This document shows, piece after piece, positions 10,127 to 22,035 of a stretch of 64,000 nt of DNA. Positions within the stretch are counted from its first letter, which is position 1; each line of letters starts with the position of its first letter. The translations under genes were made by a program, and so were the position numbers. The notes below the pieces were generated by a model. The model was not told the DNA's origin, did no database searches, and saw only the letters and a list, made by a program, of their open reading frames with translations. This DNA is from an uncultured Pelagibacteraceae bacterium (GTDB lineage Bacteria > Pseudomonadota > Alphaproteobacteria > Pelagibacterales > Pelagibacteraceae), in assembly GCA_902570915.1 (NCBI GenBank), contig CACGAB010000002.1:79678-143677 (forward strand), given 5' to 3'.

Positions 10127-11496
10127 ATTGAATTCATCACATATTTTTTAACTTTTTCAATATCATTTGATAGAAGTTCAAATTTTTCTTTTCTGTCATT
10201 AACGTATTTCAGACTATCTGGTAAATTTTCAGTTTTTGAAATTGCATCTTCTATTGCTTTTGGAAATTTACATGGGTGTGCAGTTGATAATACAACACAA
10301 TTTTTTTCCAATCTCAATTTTCGCACAGCACCAATACCCACTGCAGTATGCGGATCAACTACCACCTGATGTTCATCATTGATAGTTTTTATCATTTCAA
10401 CAGTTTCGTTTTCATCAAGCATTTCAGATATAAAATTCTTTTTGATTTTATCTAAGTCATTTTTATCAATTTTATAAGTGTTATTTTTTATTTCAACCAT
10501 TACATCTTTTGTAACATCCGAGTTACAATCTTTTACGTCGAATAAAAGTCTTTCAAAATTACTTGCTATCTGTATATCCATGCTTGGTGTATTTGTTTCC
10601 TCAACTTTCTTTTGACTATAATCACCACCAGATATAGCTCTGTGCAGTATGTCATTTTTATTTGTAGCTACGATTAGTTTATCAATTGGAAGACCTAATT
10701 TTTTTGCTAAATAGCCAGCGTAAATATCACCGAAGTTTCCTGTTGGAACAGAAAAGGACAAAGGTTGACCATTTCCAACTTTAAAGTAAGCGTAAAAATA
10801 ATACACTGATTGAGCAATAATTCTTGCCCAATTAATTGAATTTACACCCGACATATTGATTGCTTTAGAAAATTTTTCGTCATTAAACATTGCTTTTACT
10901 AAATTTTGGCAATCGTCAAAATTACCCTCGACCGCAATGTTAAATACATTACTCTCCTCATGTATTGTCATTAGTCTTCTTTGCACTGGCGAAATTTTAT
11001 TGTTAGGGTGTAGCACAAAAACATTTAAATTATTTTTTCCCTTTAAGGCGTCTATGGCAGCAGCACCTGTATCACCTGAAGTTGCTACTATTATATTAAT
11101 TTTTTTTTGATCACGGCCTAAATGATATTGATAAAAATTACCTATTAGTTGCATTGCGATATCTTTAAAAGCAAGTGTAGGTCCATGAAACAATTCTAAT
11201 ACTTTTAAATCTCCTAGATCTGATATTTTAACAACGTCGTCGGATCTGAAATTTGAATATGATTTTGAAATCAAAGAGATTAGATCATCTTTAGACATGA
11301 AATCTCCTATAAATGGATAAATTATTTCAGCTGCTAAATCATTGTAACTAAGGTTTTTTAGATTATTTAATTCTTCCCTTTTAAAGGGTTTAATTGACTT
11401 GGGAACAAATAGTCCCCCATCGTCAGCCAAACCTTTTAGGAAAACGTCTTTAAAAGTAAAGTTTTTATGATTGTTTCTTGTGCTTATGTAATTCAT
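10123..11496 (-). CDS. thrC: Threonine synthase
   Basis: MNYISTRN start, LFHGPTLAFKDIAMQ PLP-lysine motif, VATSGDTGAAAIDA. Confidence 0.97.
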   Translation of the reverse strand: MNYISTRNNHKNFTFKDVFLKGLADDGGLFVPKSIKPFKREELNNLKNLSYNDLAAEIIYPFIGDFMSKDDLISLISKSYSNFRSDDVVKISDLGDLKVLELFHGPTLAFKDIAMQLIGNFYQYHLGRDQKKINIIVATSGDTGAAAIDALKGKNNLNVFVLHPNNKISPVQRRLMTIHEESNVFNIAVEGNFDDCQNLVKAMFNDEKFSKAINMSGVNSINWARIIAQSVYYFYAYFKVGNGQPLSFSVPTGNFGDIYAGYLAKKLGLPIDKLIVATNKNDILHRAISGGDYSQKKVEETNTPSMDIQIASNFERLLFDVKDCNSDVTKDVMVEIKNNTYKIDKNDLDKIKKNFISEMLDENETVEMIKTINDEHQVVVDPHTAVGIGAVRKLRLEKNCVVLSTAHPCKFPKAIEDAISKTENLPDSLKYVNDRKEKFELLSNDIEKVKKYVMNSI

Positions 11497-12149
11497 TAAT
11501 AATTCTTTTTTCTAAAATATAGATATAGCAAAAGAATTGAAATCGCTAATGAAAACCATGTCATTGCGTACTTTTTGTGATTATTAGAAATATTAGCGGT
11601 AATTTTTTTTGGTCTAGGAAATTGATAATTTCCATCAAGATAAATTATATATTTAGAAAAATTCTTACCTGTAAATGTAAATATATCTTCCCTATCTAAA
11701 CTAAACCAATAATTTTTATTTAGATCATTATCAGGTTTAAAAATATTTTTTCTGTCCTGAATTCTCAATGTACCTATTATGTTATTTTGATCAAATACGT
11801 TTATTTCTGGAGTATCTTTTTTTTCAAATGGTATCCAACCCCGGTTAATTAAATAATTTTCCTGTCCAATAAAAATTGGATTTATTACCTCAAAACCTGG
11901 GGTACCTGACTCATTCAGGTTATATAAATAAATTTGTTTTTCAAAATTTATTAATCCAGACGTTTTAATTTTTAAAAAATTTTCTTTATTCGATTGGGAT
12001 AGTTCAACTGGAGGTTTTTTGAGTGAATTTTCAATTTCCAAAATAAGATTATTTTTCCAGTTTAAACGGATCATTTGCCAAACACCTAAGGCAATAAAAA
12101 CTAAAATAAAAAAAATTATAAAAACAGAGAATAAAAACTTATATTTCAA
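11496..12149 (-). CDS. SURF1 family cytochrome oxidase assembly protein
   Basis: N-terminal TM with ALGVWQMIRLNWKN, INRGWIP motif, C-terminal TM; listed ORF start 12248 lies inside coxC, so the TTG at 12149 is a likelier start. Confidence 0.85.
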   Translation of the reverse strand: MKYKFLFSVFIIFFILVFIALGVWQMIRLNWKNNLILEIENSLKKPPVELSQSNKENFLKIKTSGLINFEKQIYLYNLNESGTPGFEVINPIFIGQENYLINRGWIPFEKKDTPEINVFDQNNIIGTLRIQDRKNIFKPDNDLNKNYWFSLDREDIFTFTGKNFSKYIIYLDGNYQFPRPKKITANISNNHKKYAMTWFSLAISILLLYLYFRKKNY

Positions 12150-12159
12150 TGATACAGAT

Positions 12160-12948
12160 CTAACTTCCCCAGATGTATATTGCTGCAAACAAAAATAGCC
12201 ATACAACGTCAACAAAATGCCAATACCATGCAGCAGCTTCGAAACCAAAGTGATGATCTTTGTTAAAGTGACCTAACTTTCCTCTCCAAAGACATACTGC
12301 TAAGAAAATTGTTCCTACAATAACATGAAAACCATGAAACCCTGTGGCCATATAAAATACCGATCCATATATATGATCTGAAAAGCTAAATGTTGCGTGA
12401 TGATATTCGTAAGCTTGTAGAGCAGTAAAACATACTCCAAGAATGACAGTTGCAACTAATCCTTGTATAAAACCTTTTCTATCATCTTCTAAAAGTGCGT
12501 GGTGAGACCAAGTTACAGTCGTTCCTGACAAGAGTAACACTAAAGTATTTATTAATGGAATATCCCAAGGATCAAAAGTTTTAATATCTTTGGGAGGCCA
12601 TACATTTCCTACAAATTCATTAGGAAAAAGACTGATGTCGAAGTATGCCCAAAACCAAGCAACAAAAAACATAACCTCAGAGGCTATAAACAATGTCATG
12701 CCATAACGATGATGAATTTGTACAACGGGTGTATGATGACCTTGATGCTCTGCCTCTATAACAACATCTCTAAACCACATGTATGCACCGTAAATTAAAA
12801 GAGCAAAACCCAAATACATTCCCCACGAAACATCGGAGTGCATATAATAAACGGTACCCAGAGCTAAAACCAAACAGGAAAATGAAACGTAAATTGGCCA
12901 AGGGCTTGGGTCAACTAAATGATAATCGTGTTTTTTTTCACCTGACAT
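12160..12948 (-). CDS. coxC: Cytochrome c oxidase subunit III
   Basis: HDYHLVDPSPWP N-terminus, ATGFHGFHVIVGTIFL, WYWHFVDVVWLFLF. Confidence 0.97.
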   Translation of the reverse strand: MSGEKKHDYHLVDPSPWPIYVSFSCLVLALGTVYYMHSDVSWGMYLGFALLIYGAYMWFRDVVIEAEHQGHHTPVVQIHHRYGMTLFIASEVMFFVAWFWAYFDISLFPNEFVGNVWPPKDIKTFDPWDIPLINTLVLLLSGTTVTWSHHALLEDDRKGFIQGLVATVILGVCFTALQAYEYHHATFSFSDHIYGSVFYMATGFHGFHVIVGTIFLAVCLWRGKLGHFNKDHHFGFEAAAWYWHFVDVVWLFLFAAIYIWGS

Positions 12949-12955
12949 ATATTAA

Positions 12956-13489
12956 TTATGATTGTTTATAGTAATCTGTCGAGAAAAAAGTATACGACAT
13001 TGTTACATCCTCAAGATTTTTAACAGTTGCATCATTAACCATCTCAGGATCTAAATAAAAAGTCATCACATACGTAGCTTTTTCTCCAGCTTTCAACTCT
13101 TGCTTTTCAAAACAAAAACAGCCTAATTTGCTATAGTATTTTCCAAAACTTGATGGTGAAACATTAAAACTCGCTACACCAGCCGTTGGCTCATTACTAT
13201 AATTTGTTACTTCAAACTCAATTTTATTAACTTGACCAACTTTTACATCCATCACATTAGACTTAGCCTTAAAATCCCAAGGCAAATTGTTAACATTTGT
13301 GTCAAATCTCACACTAACAACTTTATCTAAAACAATCTTTGGAGCTTTATTTGCAACCTGAGTAGTTCCCCCAAAACCTGTCACTTTACAGAAAATTTCA
13401 TACAAGGGCACTGAAGCATATGAAAGACCCAACATTAAAACAAATATTCCAGCAAGAACTAGTGGTGTTAATTTTTTTTTCTCAATCAT
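12956..13489 (-). CDS. ctaG: Cytochrome c oxidase assembly protein CtaG/Cox11
   Basis: PLYEIFCKVTGFGGTTQ, CFCFEKQELKAGE, DPEMVND...TMSYTFF. Confidence 0.96.
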   Translation of the reverse strand: MIEKKKLTPLVLAGIFVLMLGLSYASVPLYEIFCKVTGFGGTTQVANKAPKIVLDKVVSVRFDTNVNNLPWDFKAKSNVMDVKVGQVNKIEFEVTNYSNEPTAGVASFNVSPSSFGKYYSKLGCFCFEKQELKAGEKATYVMTFYLDPEMVNDATVKNLEDVTMSYTFFSTDYYKQS

Positions 13490-13611
13490 ATAGCCCTGTC
13501 AAATACTCCTGTGTTATATAAAGTAAAAAAGAAAAGAAAAATCATAAAAGCAATAATTGCTAATGCAGTAATAATGTTTTTTCTTTTTGTTTTTTTATCG
13601 GGTGTTATCAT
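13486..13611 (-). CDS. 41-aa single-TM protein within the cox operon (not in supplied ORF track)
   Basis: Own translation MITPDKKTKRKNIITALAIIAFMIFLFFFTLYNTGVFDRAI*; ATGA overlaps with both ctaB stop (13608-13611) and ctaG start (13486-13489). Confidence 0.78.
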   Translation of the reverse strand: MITPDKKTKRKNIITALAIIAFMIFLFFFTLYNTGVFDRAI

Positions 13612-14522
13612 ACAATTTTATCTATCAAAAATAGGACGAAAATCAAAAATAAATAAAGTATTGAATATCCAAATATAGTTTTAGCTATTTTGGGATTAAA
13701 CCTATCTTTTTTGAAATTAAATAGCTGATAACATAAATAATTATAGTAAAAAGTAAGCATTAATGATGGTATTAAAAATGCTAAACCAACAAAATCTATT
13801 AAAAATGGGAAAATTATTACAGGCACCATTAACAAAGAGTAAATGAATATATTCAATTTAGTTGACTCAACTCCATTAGTTAATGGAAGCATCGGTAACT
13901 TAGCTTTTTTATAATCATCAGATTTATACAAACTCAGAGCCCAAAAGTGTGAAGGAGTCCAAAAAAAAATTATAAGAAAAAAGGTAAGGGGTTCTAACGA
14001 AAGCGAACCTGTAGAAATAGTCCATCCTATAACTGGTGGAAATGCACCTGCAGCCCCACCAATAACAATATTTTGAGGCGTTCTTCTCTTAAGCCAGATT
14101 GTATAAACAAATACATAGAACAATATTGTTAAAAGTAATATTGCAGCTGAAATCCTATTTGTAAAATAATCTAAGGCTACTACCGAAACAATTGATAATG
14201 TAATGCCAAATATTAAAGCTTGATTCTTATTTACCTTTCCAGCCGGAATTGGCCTTAAACAAGTCCTTGTCATTAGAGCATCGAGATCAGACTCGTACCA
14301 CATATTTAATGCCCCCGCTGCACCGGCACCTAATGAAACTAACAAAATACCAATTACAGCCTCTTTAGTTGAAACAAGACTTGGTGCTGTTAATAGACCC
14401 ACGGCACAAGTAAAAATAACGAGAGACATTACTCTAGGCTTCATTAGTTTAAATAGCTCCGAGAAATTAAATAAATCCTCTTGGCTTAAACTTCTTTTTT
14501 TTAGCCTAATATCGTTCATCAA
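13608..14522 (-). CDS. ctaB: Protoheme IX farnesyltransferase
   Basis: UbiA-superfamily NMWYESDLDALMTRTCLRPIPAG and WTPSHFWALSLYKSDDYKKAKLPMLP. Confidence 0.96.
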   Translation of the reverse strand: MMNDIRLKKRSLSQEDLFNFSELFKLMKPRVMSLVIFTCAVGLLTAPSLVSTKEAVIGILLVSLGAGAAGALNMWYESDLDALMTRTCLRPIPAGKVNKNQALIFGITLSIVSVVALDYFTNRISAAILLLTILFYVFVYTIWLKRRTPQNIVIGGAAGAFPPVIGWTISTGSLSLEPLTFFLIIFFWTPSHFWALSLYKSDDYKKAKLPMLPLTNGVESTKLNIFIYSLLMVPVIIFPFLIDFVGLAFLIPSLMLTFYYNYLCYQLFNFKKDRFNPKIAKTIFGYSILYLFLIFVLFLIDKIV

Positions 14523-14537
14523 TTTTTTGTACTCTTA

Positions 14538-16987
<2,450 letters not shown>

Positions 16988-17047
16988 ATTTAATAGCTAT
17001 ATAAAGCTCTTTTTATAAAATTACACTTTAGTTTTCGCGACAATTTA

Positions 17048-17749
17048 TCAATTAAATGCATAATTAACGATTGAAATTGCTGATATCACAGCTGTTTCAG
17101 ATCTTAAAATATTTTCATTAATTTTAACTGCTTGAACTCCCTTAAAAGTAAGAATCTTCTCTCTTTCTAACTCAGAAAAATCTCCTTCCGGACCTACGAT
17201 TATACAAGTTGGTTTATTCGTTAACTTATATTTATCAATTTTTTTATTGGTCGAATTTAAATCTGTAAATATCAAATCTACTGAATTTGAATTTAAAAAA
17301 CTTTCAAGATTTTGGGTTTGCTCAATTAATGGAATATTAACACGATTTGATTGCTCGCTAGCTTCTATTGCAATCTTTTTTAATTTGTCAACATTTATAC
17401 TTCTAACAATTGTTCTTTCAAAAATTATAGGTAAAAATTTTGTTACCCCAAGTTCAGTCGCTTTTTGTATCATAAAATTTTGATAATTAGATTTAATTGG
17501 GGAGAATGCTAACCACAAATCTTTCATATTTTCTTTCTGTCGTAATTGCTTGATTATTTCAAATTCAACTTGGCCTTTAGAAATTTTCAAAATCTTTGCT
17601 TCCCACTCACCTTTATTATTAAACAAAGAAAAAATCTCATTTTCTTTTATTCTCATAACTTTCTGCAAATAATGTGATTGAGATTTATCCAACATGTCAG
17701 TCATACCAGTCGTTATGGAATTTGAAAAAAATAATCTAATATTGCCCAT
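17048..17749 (-). CDS. rsmE: 16S rRNA (uracil-1498-N3)-methyltransferase
   Basis: SPTOUT signature IIVGPEGDFSELE and LRSETAVISAISIVNYA. Confidence 0.93.
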   Translation of the reverse strand: MGNIRLFFSNSITTGMTDMLDKSQSHYLQKVMRIKENEIFSLFNNKGEWEAKILKISKGQVEFEIIKQLRQKENMKDLWLAFSPIKSNYQNFMIQKATELGVTKFLPIIFERTIVRSINVDKLKKIAIEASEQSNRVNIPLIEQTQNLESFLNSNSVDLIFTDLNSTNKKIDKYKLTNKPTCIIVGPEGDFSELEREKILTFKGVQAVKINENILRSETAVISAISIVNYAFN

Positions 17750-17766
17750 ATATGATAGGTTAATTT

Positions 17767-18429
17767 ATGAAAAATATTAAAGCAATAATTTTTGATGCTT
17801 ACGGGACATTGTTTGATGTGAATTCTGCTGCTGAAAAATGTAAAGATAAGATAGGAGACAAATGGGAAAAGTTTTCAAATTACTGGAGAACAACTCAATT
17901 AGAATATACCTGGCTTAGAAGTTTGATGGGAAGACATAAAGATTTTTGGAAAATAACCGAGGATAGCTTAGAAAAGTCGATGGAAAATTTTAAGATAAGT
18001 CATTCAATGAAAGATGAATTGTTAGATCTTTACAAATCTCTATCTACTTTTGAGGAAGTGCCAGAAACTTTAAAAATTTTGAAAGAAAAAAATTACAAGT
18101 TAGCTATCTTATCAAATGGAACACCACAACTATTAAATGAGTTAGTGAGAAGTAACGATCTAGAAAATTTATTTGATGATCTATTTTCTATTGAAGAGGT
18201 TAGGATTTATAAACCAGATTCAAAGGTATACGAAATACCAACTAAAAAATATAATATTAAAGTAAATGAAATTGCTTTCTTAAGTGCAAATACCTGGGAT
18301 GTTTCTGGCGGAGGAAATTACGGGTATAATGCTATTTGGGTAAACAGGAATGAAAATATTTTTGACAAGCTTGATTTTAAACCAAAGCACGTGATTAAAA
18401 ATTTGAAAGAATTATTAAATATAATCTAA
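17767..18429 (+). CDS. HAD superfamily haloacid dehalogenase type II
   Basis: IIFDAYGTLFDVNSA, LAILSNGTPQLL, KPDSKVYE, FLSANTWDVSGGGNYGYNAIWVNR. Confidence 0.92.
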   Translation: MKNIKAIIFDAYGTLFDVNSAAEKCKDKIGDKWEKFSNYWRTTQLEYTWLRSLMGRHKDFWKITEDSLEKSMENFKISHSMKDELLDLYKSLSTFEEVPETLKILKEKNYKLAILSNGTPQLLNELVRSNDLENLFDDLFSIEEVRIYKPDSKVYEIPTKKYNIKVNEIAFLSANTWDVSGGGNYGYNAIWVNRNENIFDKLDFKPKHVIKNLKELLNII

Positions 18430-18486
18430 TAATATAAATTTCATGATTGTAATTAAGAATATTTATAATAATAATTAAATATATTT

Positions 18487-18897
18487 ATGAACAATTTTAA
18501 TAAAAAAATTGATAATTATCTAAAAAATTTTGAAGCATTAGCCTCTCTTTCACTTAGATTTATTCTTGGTATAGCTTTCATAATTTATGGATCAAAAAAA
18601 TTTCCACTACCTCCAGAAGGTCTTGTAGAGTATTATGATTTACATCCAATCTTAGCATCTACTGTGGCATTATCAGAATTATTATCAGGAATAATTATTA
18701 TAATAGCAGCTTTTATAAAAAATCCTTTGGGGAATATATTAACAAGATTAGCTGGACTGAATATAGTTTTATTAATGTCTAGTATTCTTATAGTGGCACA
18801 TTCTGATTGGTTTATAACAACAAAATTATTTTCTAGTGTGCAAATATTTCTACTAGTAAGTGGATTATTCTTTTTTATAAAAGGTAATAATAAATGA
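18487..18897 (+). CDS. DoxX family membrane protein
   Basis: Four-TM protein with LRFILGIAFIIYGSKKFPLPPEGLVEYY. Confidence 0.8.
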   Translation: MNNFNKKIDNYLKNFEALASLSLRFILGIAFIIYGSKKFPLPPEGLVEYYDLHPILASTVALSELLSGIIIIIAAFIKNPLGNILTRLAGLNIVLLMSSILIVAHSDWFITTKLFSSVQIFLLVSGLFFFIKGNNK

Positions 18898-18904
18898 AAA
18901 AATT

Positions 18905-19741
18905 ATGAGTTCAATTGAGATTCAGAAAATTATAAAACCAATTAATTCATCCGATGGTGCAGGAGTGAAACTCAAAAGAAGTATTGGGGTGGAGCCTAAT
19001 TACTTTGATCCATTCTTAATGTTAGATGAATTTGGCTCTGAAAACAGTGAGGACTATATTGCTGGTTTTCCTCCCCACCCTCATAGAGGTATCGAAACAG
19101 TAACATATATGCTTGCCGGTGACTTTGAGCATAAAGATAGCACAGGTGGTGAAGGAAAAATGTCGGCAGGAGATGTTCAATGGATGAAAACAGGAAGCGG
19201 AATAATTCACTCGGAAATGCCTGCAATGAAAGAAGGTAAATTACATGGTTTTCAATTATGGATTAATATGCCAGCAAAACTTAAAATGAGTAAGCCTGAG
19301 TATATTTATATTGATGCTGATAAAATGAAAATTCATAAAGATAAAGATAAACAAATTAAAGTTATAGCTGGTAAATTTGAAAAAGCAGAAGGTCCTGTAA
19401 AAGGCCATAACGTTGAACCTATTTATTTTGATGTTGAACTAAACAAAGGTAAAAAATTTGATTTTAAAATTCCGTCTACTCACAATTCATTCATCTATCT
19501 AATAAATGGTGAAATAGAAATTGGTGAAAAAAAACATACTGAAGTAAAAGACAGTACTCTAGTATTGTTATCAAAAGGTGAAAATTTAAAAGTATCTGCA
19601 AAAATTAACGCTAAGTTTTTAGTCATTTCAGGAAAACCTATTAATGAAGAAATAGCACGAGGTGGACCATTTGTAATGAATACTAAATCAGAGATCTTAC
19701 AAGCTGTTCAAGATTATCATAATGGCAATTTTGTAAAATAA
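18905..19741 (+). CDS. Pirin family protein
   Basis: FPPHPHRGIETVTYML, GDVQWMKTGSGIIHSEMP, GFQLWINMPAKLKM. Confidence 0.96.
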   Translation: MSSIEIQKIIKPINSSDGAGVKLKRSIGVEPNYFDPFLMLDEFGSENSEDYIAGFPPHPHRGIETVTYMLAGDFEHKDSTGGEGKMSAGDVQWMKTGSGIIHSEMPAMKEGKLHGFQLWINMPAKLKMSKPEYIYIDADKMKIHKDKDKQIKVIAGKFEKAEGPVKGHNVEPIYFDVELNKGKKFDFKIPSTHNSFIYLINGEIEIGEKKHTEVKDSTLVLLSKGENLKVSAKINAKFLVISGKPINEEIARGGPFVMNTKSEILQAVQDYHNGNFVK

Positions 19742-19744
19742 TAA

Positions 19745-20716
19745 ATGAAATCAATCAAAATAGAGAAATTTGGCGGACCTGAAGTTTTAATATTAAAAGA
19801 TGCAGAAATTGGTAAACCAGGACCAAAAGAAGTTTTGATTAAAAATTTATCTATCGGCTTAAATTACATAGATGTCTATCATAGAACTGGTCTTTATCCT
19901 ATTCCATTACCAAGTGGTATAGGTCTCGAGTCTTGTGGAATAATTGAAGAAGTCGGGTCAGACATAAAATTTTTTAAAATTGGTGACAGGGTAACTCATG
20001 CGTCAATGCCTATCGGTGCTTATTCAGAGAAGCAAATAATGCCTGAGGAAAAATTAGTTAAAGTTCCAGATGGAGTTTCTGATGAAGTAGCCTCATGCAT
20101 AACATTAAAAGGAATTACTGCAGAGTATTTGATACATAGAGCATATCCTTTAAAAAAGGGTGATAAAGTTTTATATCACGCTGCAGCAGGAGGTCTTGGT
20201 CAAATTTTATGTCAATGGGCAAATTCATTAGGCGCTGAAGTGATAGGAACTGTAGGTTCAAAAAGTAAAGAAGAAATTGCAAAGAAAAATGGCTGCCATC
20301 ATGTAATAAATTACTCTAAAAAAAATTTTGTTGAAGAGGTAGAAAAAATTGTCGGAAAAAACAGCATCGATGTAGTTTATGATGGTGTTGGTATTAAAAC
20401 TTTCAAAGGTTCAATCGAAACACTAAAGATTAGAGGTATGATGGTAGCTTTTGGAAATGCGTCAGGGTACGTTGATACAATCGATGTTAAGAAAGACATT
20501 AATGCCAAAGGATTATTTTTTACAAGACCTTCAATCGCTCATTACACAGTTAAAAGAGAAGAGCTCGTTGAGTCCGCGAAAAAAGTATTTGATGCTTTAC
20601 TAGCAAATAAATTCAAAGTTAAAGTTTCAAAAAAGTATTCCCTAAAAGATGCTGCACAAGCTCATAAGGATTTAGAAGCAAGATTATTGACAGGTCCTGC
20701 AGTTATAATTCCCTAG
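19745..20716 (+). CDS. NADPH:quinone oxidoreductase, zinc-type MDR family
   Basis: LNYIDVYHRTGLYPIPLPSGIGLE and LYHAAAGGLGQILCQWA. Confidence 0.94.
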   Translation: MKSIKIEKFGGPEVLILKDAEIGKPGPKEVLIKNLSIGLNYIDVYHRTGLYPIPLPSGIGLESCGIIEEVGSDIKFFKIGDRVTHASMPIGAYSEKQIMPEEKLVKVPDGVSDEVASCITLKGITAEYLIHRAYPLKKGDKVLYHAAAGGLGQILCQWANSLGAEVIGTVGSKSKEEIAKKNGCHHVINYSKKNFVEEVEKIVGKNSIDVVYDGVGIKTFKGSIETLKIRGMMVAFGNASGYVDTIDVKKDINAKGLFFTRPSIAHYTVKREELVESAKKVFDALLANKFKVKVSKKYSLKDAAQAHKDLEARLLTGPAVIIP

Positions 20717-21138
20717 TCTACTTTTACATCCATATCAGACATATGAAGTTTTAGAGCATTCGTCGATATATGTATTTCTCTTATAAAAAACAATATTGAT
20801 ATTATCATTGACAGACAGCATGAACCAAAAATAATTCTTGCCAGTAAAAGCTCATCCATATAAAGGGCAAATACAGTCAACATATTAAATAAAAATCCAA
20901 AAGCTGCAAACAAGATCGTCCACCTTAAAAGAGTTATTCTATTACTTAAATTGAGAAATTGTTTTTTCCATTCAGGTGGAATATGTTTTTCATAAACATG
21001 TTCATCATGTAACTTTCTAATCAGATTACTTAAAGTATGAAACCTATTACTGTATACTCCCATCAATAAAGGAATGGCTGGGAACATTAATGCTGTGACT
21101 GTGTAATCTATATTCATACGAATCAATTTGATTATCAA
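20713..21138 (-). CDS. DUF2721-like membrane protein
   Basis: MFPAIPLLMGVYSNRFHTLSNLIRKLHDE and RITLLRWTILFAAFGFLFNML. Confidence 0.72.
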   Translation of the reverse strand: MIIKLIRMNIDYTVTALMFPAIPLLMGVYSNRFHTLSNLIRKLHDEHVYEKHIPPEWKKQFLNLSNRITLLRWTILFAAFGFLFNMLTVFALYMDELLLARIIFGSCCLSMIISILFFIREIHISTNALKLHMSDMDVKVD

Positions 21139-21168
21139 TCTTGCCCCTGTTATTTACAAGTAAAATTT

Positions 21169-22035
21169 ATGAACCAATTAAATATTTTTATTGAAATAAC
21201 AAGACTAAAAAAACCTATTGGTTATATGCTATTATTTTGGCCGTGTGCATGGGGCCTAACTTTAGCTTACGATTTTAAAAATAGTTTAGATAATTATTTT
21301 TTTTACTTAAGTTTATTTTTTATGGGGTCTATATTAATGAGGTCTGCAGGATGTATTGTAAATGATATACTTGATAAAGAGTTTGATCAAAAAGTAAAAA
21401 GGACAAAGGAAAGGCCTTTAGCTTCAGGAAAAATTTCCTGGAAGCTTGCTTTAATTTATGCATTTATACTGTGTTTAATCGCTCTCATCGTTTTAATAAA
21501 TTTCAATACACTCACAATTATTTTAGCATTAGGCTCTATGCCTTTAGCTTTTACTTATCCCTTGATGAAAAGATACACATATTGGCCACAACTTTTTTTA
21601 GGAGTTACATTTAATTACGGCTTGATTCTTGGTTGGACATCGTCTTCTGAACAAATAAGTTTAGTCCCACTAGTATTCTATTTTGGGGCCATATTTTGGA
21701 CACTAGGATACGACACAATATATGGGTATCAAGATATTAAGGATGATGAAATAATAGGATTAAAATCAACATCAATTAAATTTAAAAAAAACGCAAAATT
21801 ATTTTTATTCATATGTTATTTAATATTTATTCTTAGCTATATAATGGGTGGGTATCTTTTAAATTTTAGTCTTATGTATTTTTCACTGTTAATTTTTCCA
21901 GTTATTCATTTATTTGGTTATCAAATTAAGTATTTTAAATTAGATAACCCAGAAAAATGTCTTGTAATATTTAAAAGCAATAATTATTTCGGTTTAATTG
22001 TTTTATTAATTATCTTGATTGGAAAATTATTTTAA
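21169..22035 (+). CDS. ubiA: 4-hydroxybenzoate polyprenyltransferase
   Basis: CIVNDILDKEFDQKVKRTKERPLASGKIS and DTIYGYQDIKDDEIIGLKSTSI. Confidence 0.95.
   Translation: MNQLNIFIEITRLKKPIGYMLLFWPCAWGLTLAYDFKNSLDNYFFYLSLFFMGSILMRSAGCIVNDILDKEFDQKVKRTKERPLASGKISWKLALIYAFILCLIALIVLINFNTLTIILALGSMPLAFTYPLMKRYTYWPQLFLGVTFNYGLILGWTSSSEQISLVPLVFYFGAIFWTLGYDTIYGYQDIKDDEIIGLKSTSIKFKKNAKLFLFICYLIFILSYIMGGYLLNFSLMYFSLLIFPVIHLFGYQIKYFKLDNPEKCLVIFKSNNYFGLIVLLIILIGKLF

Noticed and set aside
12150-12248. N-terminal extension of the SURF1 ORF into coxC
   Set aside because: Overlaps the conserved coxC 3' end by 89 bp; a downstream TTG start near 12149 is more plausible
18996-19226. Two minus-strand ORFs inside the pirin gene
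   Set aside because: Antisense shadows of a conserved gene
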